From contig CAZMRY010000001.1 in NCBI GenBank assembly GCA_964568815.1, positions 1 through 64,000 of the forward strand: a DNA stretch of 64,000 nt, written 5' to 3'. Shown in pieces: positions 1-8,693 of the stretch. This DNA is from RGIG8700 sp964568815 (GTDB lineage: Bacteria > Bacillota > Clostridia > RGIG6154). The position numbers and the translations under genes are program-made. Position 1 is the first letter of the stretch; every line of letters starts with the position of its first letter. The notes below the pieces were generated by a model. The model made no database searches, had not been told where the DNA came from, and saw only the letters and a list, made by a program, of their open reading frames with translations.

Positions 1-1264
1 ATGCATCTCCAATATGGTCTTGCCAGAATTCTTCTATTGGTGCCTGCTCCCATACGGCTTCAAAGGTTACACTATTTGTTACTTTATACGATGCACCTGG
101 CTCATAGATTGTTTCGCCTAAGCTCCAACCAACTAATTTACTTAATCCGATATTTTCCATTGAAGGCAGAGTTATTGTTTCATCTGCTACAACAACCATT
201 TCTTCAGGTGCTGTACCCTTTTCGGTTGTGAATTTAACAAAATTTTTCTCTGTCTTAGTAAGTTTAAATCCGTAGAAATCATATTGTTTTGCATCCGAAG
301 ATGTAATTACAATCTGATTTTCGCCCTCAACAAGTTCTACGCTTACAGGACCTTTTATTTCAGGGCGTCCTTCTATTGTAGAAGATTCAAAAACAGTCTC
401 AACTTCACCTATTTTTTCTCCATCAATTGTAACAACACCTTTTCTTGTGCTACTATTAGATTTGTTGTATAAATACAAATCATAAATTCCACTTTCACCT
501 TCAAGCAAGTTAACCTTTATTGTAACAGAGCCTGTTTCTATTCTGCATCTCTCCGTAAATTTCGTAGAATTATATGTATAGACAGTATTTTCCGTAGCGG
601 TAAATACTATACCGTCACCTAATTTTGTTGATGTATCTCCTATATGGTCTGCCCAGAATTCTTCGATAGCTGCCTGCTCCCATACTGCTTCAAAGGTTAC
701 ATCTTTTGTTACTGTATATGCCGCACCAGGCTCATAGGTTGTTCCGTCTAAGCTCCAGCCAACCAGTTTGTTTGAGCCAACATTTTCCATTTCAGGTAAT
801 GTTGTTTCACTGTTTGGGGCAACACCAACTGTTGAAGGTGCCACACCTATTGAGCTTGAAAATGACACTGTATATGGAATGTATGAAAGCTCAAGTGGTG
901 AGCAATGAGGTCTAAGATTTCCGTCTGTACTCCAGCAAAAAGCTTTAACAATATTGTTTGCACCACGAGTTACATCTGCAAGATTAAGTGTTGCAGAAAC
1001 AACGCCGTCCACAGCACTTACATTAGGAGTCAACTGAACGTGGTCAAGCTTTGATGTATCACTGTCATTATTATACACAGCAAAATACAAATCTTTACTT
1101 TCAGTTGATGCAAAGTTTGCAGTAATTGTTCCGTTTCCGTAAGTGAAGTGATTTTCAATTGCCGGCTCTTCTGCCAAAGCTGTCAGCAATATACCATTTG
1201 GTGCTGCCATAACAACAGTTGACATCATCATCACTATCAAAAGTAACGCAATAAATTTTTTCAT
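1..1264 (-). CDS. Secreted InlB-repeat/CBM-like protein (3' end outside window)
   Basis: This reading frame is open from ATG at 1264 to the window edge, giving at least 421 residues with the C-terminus missing. The start MKKFIALLLIVMM is a signal peptide preceded by a GGAGG ribosome site. After about 130 residues comes an InlB B-type repeat (Listeria-Bacteroides repeat; ends VTFEAVWEQ), then a jelly-roll-like carbohydrate-binding domain of about 130 residues (motifs YDLYLYNKS and GVVTIDGEKIGEV). A second InlB repeat and the start of a second EFWQDHIGD module follow. The module unit is about 630 bp and is tandemly repeated. The same module ends the 1580-residue protein at 3939-8681. No enzymatic domain is visible in the part present. 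It is probably an extracellular adhesion or glycan-binding protein exported by the same locus. The domain naming is by pattern and the function is inferred. Confidence 0.8.
   Translation of the reverse strand, partial: MKKFIALLLIVMMMSTVVMAAPNGILLTALAEEPAIENHFTYGNGTITANFASTESKDLYFAVYNNDSDTSKLDHVQLTPNVSAVDGVVSATLNLADVTRGANNIVKAFCWSTDGNLRPHCSPLELSYIPYTVSFSSSIGVAPSTVGVAPNSETTLPEMENVGSNKLVGWSLDGTTYEPGAAYTVTKDVTFEAVWEQAAIEEFWADHIGDTSTKLGDGIVFTATENTVYTYNSTKFTERCRIETGSVTIKVNLLEGESGIYDLYLYNKSNSSTRKGVVTIDGEKIGEVETVFESSTIEGRPEIKGPVSVELVEGENQIVITSSDAKQYDFYGFKLTKTEKNFVKFTTEKGTAPEEMVVVADETITLPSMENIGLSKLVGWSLGETIYEPGASYKVTNSVTFEAVWEQAPIEEFWQDHIGDA
424..529 (-). repeat. 106-bp exact repeat, copy 1
   Basis: These 106 bases are identical to 4121-4226 and lie in the CBM-like module of the truncated secreted protein. 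Flanking sequence is similar but diverged at silent and replacement sites. The identity includes synonymous positions, which points to recent duplication or gene conversion. Confidence 0.85.
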
Positions 1265-1298
1265 TTTAAATCCTCCATTTTATATTAAATAATTGTTT

Positions 1299-3863
1299 TT
1301 AATTTATGGAAATTTTTTCTCCTGTATTATATTTTATGCCTTTATAATCCCAACCGATAAAATTCTTACCGTATATGAAAAACGGATTCTCAGGAGCAAG
1401 GAAATACGTACCGTTATTTACATTGTTTCCGTTTATATCAATTCTCGGAAGAGTAAGTATTTCATTCTCACAGCCTTCATACTGCATAACAACACACTGA
1501 TAGTAATTAAACTTATTATAATCATATATCAGCGTACCCGACATAGAACCGATTAAAACCTCCGAAGAATCCGGTAAAAAGCTTAAGCATGTAACATATG
1601 AACCCCAAAGTCCCGGTACTGTATGCCAGCTTTTTCCTCCGTCGTATGTTTCGCTTAATTTATTATCGGTTCCCCATTCTGCGAAACCAGTTCTTGTAGC
1701 AACAATAATGTGTTCCGGATTTGTAGGATTTTGTTCAAACACGCTGAATGTATTTGCCCCCGGTATATTTGCAAACCATTCAAGTTTTCCGGTGGTAAGG
1801 TTAACGCGACCAAATCTGAATAGCTTACTTATAAACATATAGTTTGGATCTCTCAAGTCAAACGCTGCCTGATTTATTGATGTTTCAGTGCTTAGACTCA
1901 CCGTTTCCCATGTAGCCCCTCCATCTGAGGACTTGTATATAGTATCAACTATCTCAGTATTTTCAGTAGCGATAAGGGTTTTTCCATTATCCTCAGTTAT
2001 CCAGACGAAAAGCTCTGTATCTCCGTTTTTCCATCCTGTTGCTTCGGTTAAATCAATGTTGTACTTGTGATATGAAGTGTAAATATTTGAATATTCACCA
2101 TCAGAATTTTTGATAAATTCAATAAAGCTGGTCTTTCTGGAATAATCTTCTTCTCCTAATTTAGAACATTCAATAACACTTTCATATGTCTGAGTATCAA
2201 TATCAAAAACCCTCAGACCATAAACAAATCCATTTTGGGATAAGTTAGAACCATTATTAGTGCCAAGTGCAACAATAGCCTTACTCTCATCTCTTGGATC
2301 AAATACTGCCATCGTTGTATAATCATCACCACAGAATTCAAAAGTAGGATAGCTGTATGTACCATCTGTGTTTTCCTTATATACACCTTCAGATGTGGCA
2401 AGACCTAAATCCGTAACCGCAAAAAGCATTTCTCCTTCGGAATTATAATCTACATAAACAACATCAGCACCCGAAAAGCCTCCGCTTATTCTCTTGAACG
2501 CTCCCTGATTTTTTTCATATATACCTGAAGACGCAAAGACTATTCGTTCTGCAACCTCAGGGTCAGGGCAAAAGCCTTGAGAAAAATATCCGTTTTCCCA
2601 GTTTCTTATTGTTCCTGCACCCAGGTTTATTGATGAACCCACAACAGGAACTACTGTTACAGCTTCTGTCCTGTAGGTTTTGCTGTAGTACAGCGGTTTG
2701 TCTTTTGTAGAAAAGGAAAAATACAAAGGATATTCTCCATCACTTTCCTTAGCACCAAACTTAAGCATCTCTATAGGAAGACCGTTATTTGATGTATTCT
2801 TGTATTTCAAGGCCACTGAGCTTTCGATATTTTCTGTTTTGTAAATACCATAGCCATTATAATTAGTATCCGTTAAATCTGTAGCAACAGATTCTGTCTG
2901 CATACCATTCGGAGCTGTTCCTGCCGTTGTTAGTTCAATAGTTCCTGTCAAATCTGCTCTGTTATATTTATATCCTGAAAAGTATATTTCATCTTCATTT
3001 TCAGGATGCAGAGCAATTGATGTCACACTTTGAACCCATTTTGTAGCAGTAGACGGACAAACCCAGTTTTCTCCGCCGTCTTTGCTGTAATATATACCCG
3101 GGTGTGCATTAGAGCTGCTGCTGTACTCAACAGATGCATATATATTTTTTCCATCTGCCGAAACTCTGATATCAGTCCAGGCAGGGCCTTTATCTTTTAT
3201 CTCTGTTACAGCTTCAAGTCCTGAGCAATCGTATATAAGTTCAAGTCCGTCGTTTGCTGTGGCGGCATTTTCAAGCTTGTAAATACCTTCGCTGCAGGCA
3301 AAGTATAAAGTTCCGTTACCATCCATTGCAAATGTGTTGGTTACACTATTGTTTTTACCATCTAAATCCTTTTTAAAAAGTTCCCAGTTCTTTCCCCCGT
3401 CTTTGCTTCGGTAAAAACCATCCTTATAAAACGAGGCATAAACAACATTTTTATCGTCAGGGTCGCACAAAAGCCCTCTTCCGAAGTAGCCTCGTGCGTT
3501 GTTGTTCGTATTGTACCAACTTTTGCCGCCGTTTTTCGTTGTATAAATTCCGCTGGTGTTAGTGATAAAATACATCACATCAGTATCTGCAGGAGATATT
3601 TCCAACTGCTCAACCTGCTGGCATCCTTCACCGCCAAAGATGTCGGCATCCTCACTCTCTGTTTCACTCATTAAATGAAGATTTTTAAGCCAAGGTGCAT
3701 AATCTGTCGCATATTTACCTGCAATAGGATAAGATACACCCTCGGAATTAACCTGACTATCTGCAGGTATGGCTCTGACATCTCCAACCATTTCAAAAGC
3801 AAAAACGCTGTTTGAAATTATAAAAATAGTTAAAGCCAGCAATAATGCTATTATTTTTTTCAC
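1299..3863 (-). CDS. Secreted GH74-like/BNR beta-propeller protein A
   Basis: This is a secreted protein of about 854 residues. Three starts lie close together: GTG 3872, ATG 3869 and GTG 3863. GTG 3863 is preferred because its AGAGGAG site is 8 bases away and it begins an ideal signal peptide ending SNSVFA. The body has many BNR/sialidase-type propeller repeats (NGGKSW, KDGGKNW, SDGGATW) in the order expected of two seven-bladed propellers, as in glycoside hydrolase family 74. In the first blade, where GH74 enzymes carry a catalytic Asp (TDVGG-like), this protein reads ITNTSG, so Asn seems to replace it. The second-propeller Asp is present (VTDLGLATS). The C-terminus has a partial InlB-like repeat. 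The paralogue at 8694-11354 keeps both Asp residues. It probably acts on or binds an extracellular plant glycan; the exact family is uncertain. Confidence 0.75.
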   Translation of the reverse strand: MKKIIALLLALTIFIISNSVFAFEMVGDVRAIPADSQVNSEGVSYPIAGKYATDYAPWLKNLHLMSETESEDADIFGGEGCQQVEQLEISPADTDVMYFITNTSGIYTTKNGGKSWYNTNNNARGYFGRGLLCDPDDKNVVYASFYKDGFYRSKDGGKNWELFKKDLDGKNNSVTNTFAMDGNGTLYFACSEGIYKLENAATANDGLELIYDCSGLEAVTEIKDKGPAWTDIRVSADGKNIYASVEYSSSSNAHPGIYYSKDGGENWVCPSTATKWVQSVTSIALHPENEDEIYFSGYKYNRADLTGTIELTTAGTAPNGMQTESVATDLTDTNYNGYGIYKTENIESSVALKYKNTSNNGLPIEMLKFGAKESDGEYPLYFSFSTKDKPLYYSKTYRTEAVTVVPVVGSSINLGAGTIRNWENGYFSQGFCPDPEVAERIVFASSGIYEKNQGAFKRISGGFSGADVVYVDYNSEGEMLFAVTDLGLATSEGVYKENTDGTYSYPTFEFCGDDYTTMAVFDPRDESKAIVALGTNNGSNLSQNGFVYGLRVFDIDTQTYESVIECSKLGEEDYSRKTSFIEFIKNSDGEYSNIYTSYHKYNIDLTEATGWKNGDTELFVWITEDNGKTLIATENTEIVDTIYKSSDGGATWETVSLSTETSINQAAFDLRDPNYMFISKLFRFGRVNLTTGKLEWFANIPGANTFSVFEQNPTNPEHIIVATRTGFAEWGTDNKLSETYDGGKSWHTVPGLWGSYVTCLSFLPDSSEVLIGSMSGTLIYDYNKFNYYQCVVMQYEGCENEILTLPRIDINGNNVNNGTYFLAPENPFFIYGKNFIGWDYKGIKYNTGEKISIN

Positions 3864-3938
3864 CCACATCACTCCTCTCTATATTTTTCTTGCTCAGCCA
3901 AGGAGGATAATTCCCCCTCGGACTGATTTTAAAACTAT

Positions 3939-6900
3939 TTATTCTCCGGCATATACAAGCTTAAAGCCGTAGAAATCGTATTGTTTTCCGTCTGAAGAAG
4001 TAATTACAATCTGATTTTCGCCCTCAGCAAGCTGCACGCTTACAGGACCGTTCATTACAGGGCGTCCCTCTAATGTAGAACTTTCAAATACTGTAGCAAC
4101 TTCACCTATTTTTTCTCCGCCAATTGTAACAACACCTTTTCTTGTGCTACTATTAGATTTGTTGTATAAATACAAATCATAAATTCCACTTTCACCTTCA
4201 AGCAAGTTAACCTTTATTGTAACAGAACCTGTTTTAATTCTGCATCTCTCAATAAATTTTTGAGAATTATATGTATAGACATCATTTTCTGTAGCAGTAA
4301 ATACTACACCGTCGCCTATTTTTGTTGTCATATCTCCAATATGGTCTATCCAGAATTTTTCTAACGGCGACCATTCCCATACTGCTTCAAGGGTTATGTT
4401 ACCTGTCACCTGACATTTGTCGCCAACCTGATATGTAGCTGTATTCAGTTTCCATCCTTTAAATGTATGGAAATCAACGTCATCCATATCGGGAAGCTCA
4501 TCGGTATAGGTGTTTTCTTCACGAGTGTAGCCTGTAGGTGCTGTTCCATACTTATTTGTAAATGATACAGTATATGTTACAACAGGTGTGCCTACCGCGT
4601 AGAGCGTCACATCGTTATCAGGTATTGTGAACTCATCGCCCACATTCCAGGTGTTTGCTCCGTCTGTCCAGCCTGTGATTCTGAATGATTCAATATCACG
4701 GCTTGGAAGAATAATTTTCTGTCCTGCAACACCATTAATAGCCTCTCCTGCCAAAGCAGTACCCTCGCTATTCATAAATGCTACCTTTCTGGTAGTTTTC
4801 CATCTTGCAGTAAGAGTAATATTATCTTCAGGCATTTTAATTGAAGAAAGTTCATCATTCTTGTATATTACGCCTTTATATTCCCAACCGATAAAAGTAT
4901 CATTCGGTCTTGTCAGTGTCCAGTTTACATTGTCTAACGCCTCTCCAGGATTGCGGTATTGAGGACTAAGCGTTGCCTGTTTACCTTCGCCATCTGTTAT
5001 TACAGTATCAGGTGCATCATTGACAAAGCCTGCTTTGTATGAGCCTGCTGCAGCAATCGGAACTACAATAACAGGTTTCTGCACAGTCAGATAATTGGTA
5101 AGATAGAATACCGCAGTTGATGCATAAGGTGCTGTGTCATAGTCAACTATATCATCAATATTCGACTGATACATATTTATTCCGCCTGAAGTTGCTCTGT
5201 AGGCATAAATTGTATTTAAGTAAGAATTTTTAATCCAAACCTTTTGAGTGTCTGCATCATCATTAAAATCAGTTACAAACTGTTTAAAACCATCAATGCT
5301 TTTTTTAGTATACAGGCTGTTTACTGCATTTGCAGCGGCAGGATGTCCAATTTCAGCCTGTGTAATAGTCTTAGTTGCATAATCAAAGTATCTCTCTACA
5401 GCTCTCACTTCGTTATTGTAATCAACACCTATTCTTATAACATCGCCACAAGAAAGATTCATTCCGTTGACAGTTGAAAGATAACCTTCCTCAATTACAA
5501 CCTCTTTACATTCGCCGGGACTATCATAGTATTTGAGAACCGCGTCTACATCACCATTTTCCTGGTTATATCTGTAAATAATTCTGTCATAAACCTTAAA
5601 ACCGTCACTTGCGCCAACATTCACGCTTCCTCTGTAGAATGCAATAGAAACATCAGGAGAATCTGAACCTATGGTGTAAATGTCCATAAAATGTTTATCA
5701 TCATTTTCCATATTGTTCAGGGCTCTGTACTCACTAAAATCGCCTGTAGGATAATACCCTCCGCTGTCTGTCGGAGCCATTATAACGAGACTTTTTCCGT
5801 CTGTAATCCAATATCTGTTTGAAAGTGTTCCTGTTTCCGATTTGTAATGCAAATGACTCTTTGTCTGATCAGCATAAGTTGCGCTTGATGAAGGAGTGTC
5901 AGTATTTTTGGTGTAATCAATATGATGCATTTTATTAAGTGTTTCTTCGCCGTCTTCTTTGGCAGAATTTACATATGATGTATCAATACTTCTAATTTTC
6001 CCTTCATTATTGAGAGTATATATTACGCCTTGTTTTTTGAAAGCTGTTCCTTCATATAGCTGTGAAAGACTTAAAACCTCAGTAGAAGTCTTACATAGCT
6101 GACCATCAATCGTAACCCTTTCTGCAAGCTCAATAGTAACATAGTTCACAGCGTTTTGGGTCACAATTGCGGCATAAAGAGTATCATCTAAGCTTGATTT
6201 ACTGTTTTTGTCTATTCCTAAAAGGTAACCGGGATATTCTCCCGCTATATTTACTCTGATACCTGCAATCTGACCGAAAGCATCAATAAAATATGATGAT
6301 GGAGCACCTAATTCGACGCTTTTTGTCCATTCCTTTGGTTTTAAATCATCGTCGTAGTAATTTGTTAAAGCATATTCCTTGCCTGCAACAACTACAGTTA
6401 CTCTTGATGTATCGTCTTCTGCTATCTCTGTTATCTCTGCATTTACTATTTCATCAGATACAATAGCACGAAACATTGTTTTATCAAGACTATATGCTAT
6501 AGATATTACATTATCGCTTTTAATAGATGCGTAATCCATTGTTTCTCCGTCTGTATTTACAAAGGAGAAATCATCAAAATTATTAAGTCTTATGCTATCG
6601 TTATATGTATCATACAAATCGTGTATAATTTGTTCATCTTTATTAACATAAGATACGACTACTGTTTCATAAGCGTTTATAATCACAGTATCGTTATCAA
6701 GTATATATACCTCACCTGCATCTGCGATAAATAATTCTTTATCCTTTTGGGCAGAATCACTGACAGCCATTAAGTTATATATAAAAGCATCATTGCTTGA
6801 TACAGTAACAATTCTTTCCTGCGAGCCGTCTTCATAGGTAATATCTATGTCGCTTCCGCTCTTTTCCACATCTACTATCTTTGTCAAATCAATTGATGTT

Positions 6901-8681
6901 TCAATAGTTGAAACTGTTCCCATATATACAAGTTCGTTATCTTTATTGATATAAGCCTTAACTTCATAACCCAAGAGCTTATTATAATCCTTGTTTTTAG
7001 ATAAGTATGGGATTTTATCTATACAAATGTGATTATTTGTAACTGAACCCGTTACTGCACTGAAATTATTTGCTGTAACCGTTCCTTGCACAATTTCACA
7101 GTCAAAATTTTCAGTAAGGATTGTTTTATTTTCATTTAAAGAGTACGATGCAACACCTTCAGAGTCATATTCATCTATATCGAACATAGGAACATCTAAT
7201 GCGTTAGTAAACATCGTAAATGCGTCTGTATATGTAACATACTCATCATAGCTGACACCTTTTAAAAGTCCGCAACTATATGCTGCTGTTGCATATCCGC
7301 TCGGATATCCGCCAAGACGCTCTGCGTATTCGTCGTGGTTCAACATTCTGCATAAGATAGTAACTGCTTCATTAAATGTTATGTCATCAAACGGGTTAAA
7401 CAGCTTATCTTCCCCTATTTTTACTATACCATATGCATGTGCCATAGATACCGCTTTGAAGCAATCCATATCAGGAGTCACATCATCAAATAATTGTTCA
7501 TCCGAAGATGTGATAACTTTATCTCCGAAAAGCTTCATAGCATATGTTATAAACTCGCCTCTTGTAAGTAATATATCGGAAAATCCCAGAGGAAGTTCTT
7601 CATCCTCAGATATAACACCAATTGCGCCAAGTATGTTAACACTATTATACTGATTTAAGCTATGAGACTCTCCCACAGAGCTGTCAATCGGGAAATTATA
7701 TAATTCTTCGGTAGTAACAACGAGTTTTGGACGCTCCGAAGTATTCACGCCTTTTATATACGCCTGTATTGATGCAGTTGATGTTCCGTTAGGTATAGAA
7801 TATAGCTTCACAGACATCGGTTCGTAATTTGAAATCGCACTTTTTGCCATAGAAGTAATATCGAAAGTTGTTCTTAAAAACACTTTACCGCCTTGCGGAT
7901 AGGTTGCATTACCAACCTGCAATCTTACAGCACCATCAGTATATGCTGCAGGCTGATTTTCGTAGCTGATAGTGTCCTTGTCCCACATATCAGTTCTTGC
8001 TATTTCAAAATTAGCATACAAATTCTTACCGCCTGCAAGGGAAATCTCAAGACTGGCACTTTTGATTTTTTTACCTTTGAATTTTGAAAAATCAAGCACA
8101 TAATAAACAATTTTATCATATTCAGAATTTTTACCATTATTATAGTAAAGTTCGTCAGCACCCTCAGCATCTGTTATCAATGTATTATTATTTGGTTTTT
8201 CATACGATACGCCATAAGCATCCTCAGATGTTATATCAATCGAATAAGTATTCGGCTTAATATCCGCATAATTTTTCTCTGTATCAATATTAACAGGTAT
8301 TCCGAAAAGCTGTTCTAATGCATCTATCGGAATATATGTAACTTCATCTACTACAACAGGTGATGCTGAAATTTCAACTTCTTTGTCGTTTACCGTGGCA
8401 ATAAAATTAGCCCTTTCTAATTTAGCCACCTGTGAATCTCTTGTAACAGTGTAAATTCCATTGTCGCTTTTAAGTTCAAGATTTATGTATTCGCACATTT
8501 CCTCAAGAGGAACAAATATTCGTCCCCCTTCTCTGTATGCAGGGCTTTTAAAAGCAACAGCTGTTCCTAAAATAGAAACCTCTGCTTCATACTTTTTAGC
8601 AGCCAAAGCTCCTGTAGGAACCACTGTAAGAAGCATTGATGCAATAATTAATATTGTCAATATTTTTTTTGCTTTTAACAT
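3939..8681 (-). CDS. Large S-layer-anchored stalk/DNRLRE/SLH/InlB/CBM protein
   Basis: This 1580-residue cell-surface protein has a signal peptide (MLKAKKILTILIIASMLL, cut near GALAA) and a GGGAGG ribosome site. Its order of domains is: copper-amine-oxidase N-terminal type stalk domain (about 30-145), a DNRLRE/CBM96-like jelly roll (about 150-330), two SLH motifs (about 365-500; LTRGEFITYAMKLF, FDDITFNEAVTILCRML), a long repetitive beta-rich region of unknown type, three InlB B-type repeats (about 1250-1440, endings ITLTARWK, VTLYAVGT, ITLEAVWE) and a terminal CBM-like domain (about 1445-1580). SLH motifs normally bind pyruvylated cell-wall polymers, so this protein probably holds glycans at the surface beside its two propeller neighbours. 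No catalytic domain was recognised. The gene lies 12 bases downstream of the 899-residue ORF (stop 8694), in the same direction. Confidence 0.8.
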   Translation of the reverse strand: MLKAKKILTILIIASMLLTVVPTGALAAKKYEAEVSILGTAVAFKSPAYREGGRIFVPLEEMCEYINLELKSDNGIYTVTRDSQVAKLERANFIATVNDKEVEISASPVVVDEVTYIPIDALEQLFGIPVNIDTEKNYADIKPNTYSIDITSEDAYGVSYEKPNNNTLITDAEGADELYYNNGKNSEYDKIVYYVLDFSKFKGKKIKSASLEISLAGGKNLYANFEIARTDMWDKDTISYENQPAAYTDGAVRLQVGNATYPQGGKVFLRTTFDITSMAKSAISNYEPMSVKLYSIPNGTSTASIQAYIKGVNTSERPKLVVTTEELYNFPIDSSVGESHSLNQYNSVNILGAIGVISEDEELPLGFSDILLTRGEFITYAMKLFGDKVITSSDEQLFDDVTPDMDCFKAVSMAHAYGIVKIGEDKLFNPFDDITFNEAVTILCRMLNHDEYAERLGGYPSGYATAAYSCGLLKGVSYDEYVTYTDAFTMFTNALDVPMFDIDEYDSEGVASYSLNENKTILTENFDCEIVQGTVTANNFSAVTGSVTNNHICIDKIPYLSKNKDYNKLLGYEVKAYINKDNELVYMGTVSTIETSIDLTKIVDVEKSGSDIDITYEDGSQERIVTVSSNDAFIYNLMAVSDSAQKDKELFIADAGEVYILDNDTVIINAYETVVVSYVNKDEQIIHDLYDTYNDSIRLNNFDDFSFVNTDGETMDYASIKSDNVISIAYSLDKTMFRAIVSDEIVNAEITEIAEDDTSRVTVVVAGKEYALTNYYDDDLKPKEWTKSVELGAPSSYFIDAFGQIAGIRVNIAGEYPGYLLGIDKNSKSSLDDTLYAAIVTQNAVNYVTIELAERVTIDGQLCKTSTEVLSLSQLYEGTAFKKQGVIYTLNNEGKIRSIDTSYVNSAKEDGEETLNKMHHIDYTKNTDTPSSSATYADQTKSHLHYKSETGTLSNRYWITDGKSLVIMAPTDSGGYYPTGDFSEYRALNNMENDDKHFMDIYTIGSDSPDVSIAFYRGSVNVGASDGFKVYDRIIYRYNQENGDVDAVLKYYDSPGECKEVVIEEGYLSTVNGMNLSCGDVIRIGVDYNNEVRAVERYFDYATKTITQAEIGHPAAANAVNSLYTKKSIDGFKQFVTDFNDDADTQKVWIKNSYLNTIYAYRATSGGINMYQSNIDDIVDYDTAPYASTAVFYLTNYLTVQKPVIVVPIAAAGSYKAGFVNDAPDTVITDGEGKQATLSPQYRNPGEALDNVNWTLTRPNDTFIGWEYKGVIYKNDELSSIKMPEDNITLTARWKTTRKVAFMNSEGTALAGEAINGVAGQKIILPSRDIESFRITGWTDGANTWNVGDEFTIPDNDVTLYAVGTPVVTYTVSFTNKYGTAPTGYTREENTYTDELPDMDDVDFHTFKGWKLNTATYQVGDKCQVTGNITLEAVWEWSPLEKFWIDHIGDMTTKIGDGVVFTATENDVYTYNSQKFIERCRIKTGSVTIKVNLLEGESGIYDLYLYNKSNSSTRKGVVTIGGEKIGEVATVFESSTLEGRPVMNGPVSVQLAEGENQIVITSSDGKQYDFYGFKLVYAGE
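4121..4226 (-). repeat. 106-bp exact repeat, copy 2
   Basis: These bases are identical to 424-529. The copy lies in the C-terminal CBM-like module of the SLH protein. Confidence 0.85.
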
Positions 8682-8693
8682 TCAGTTTCCTCC

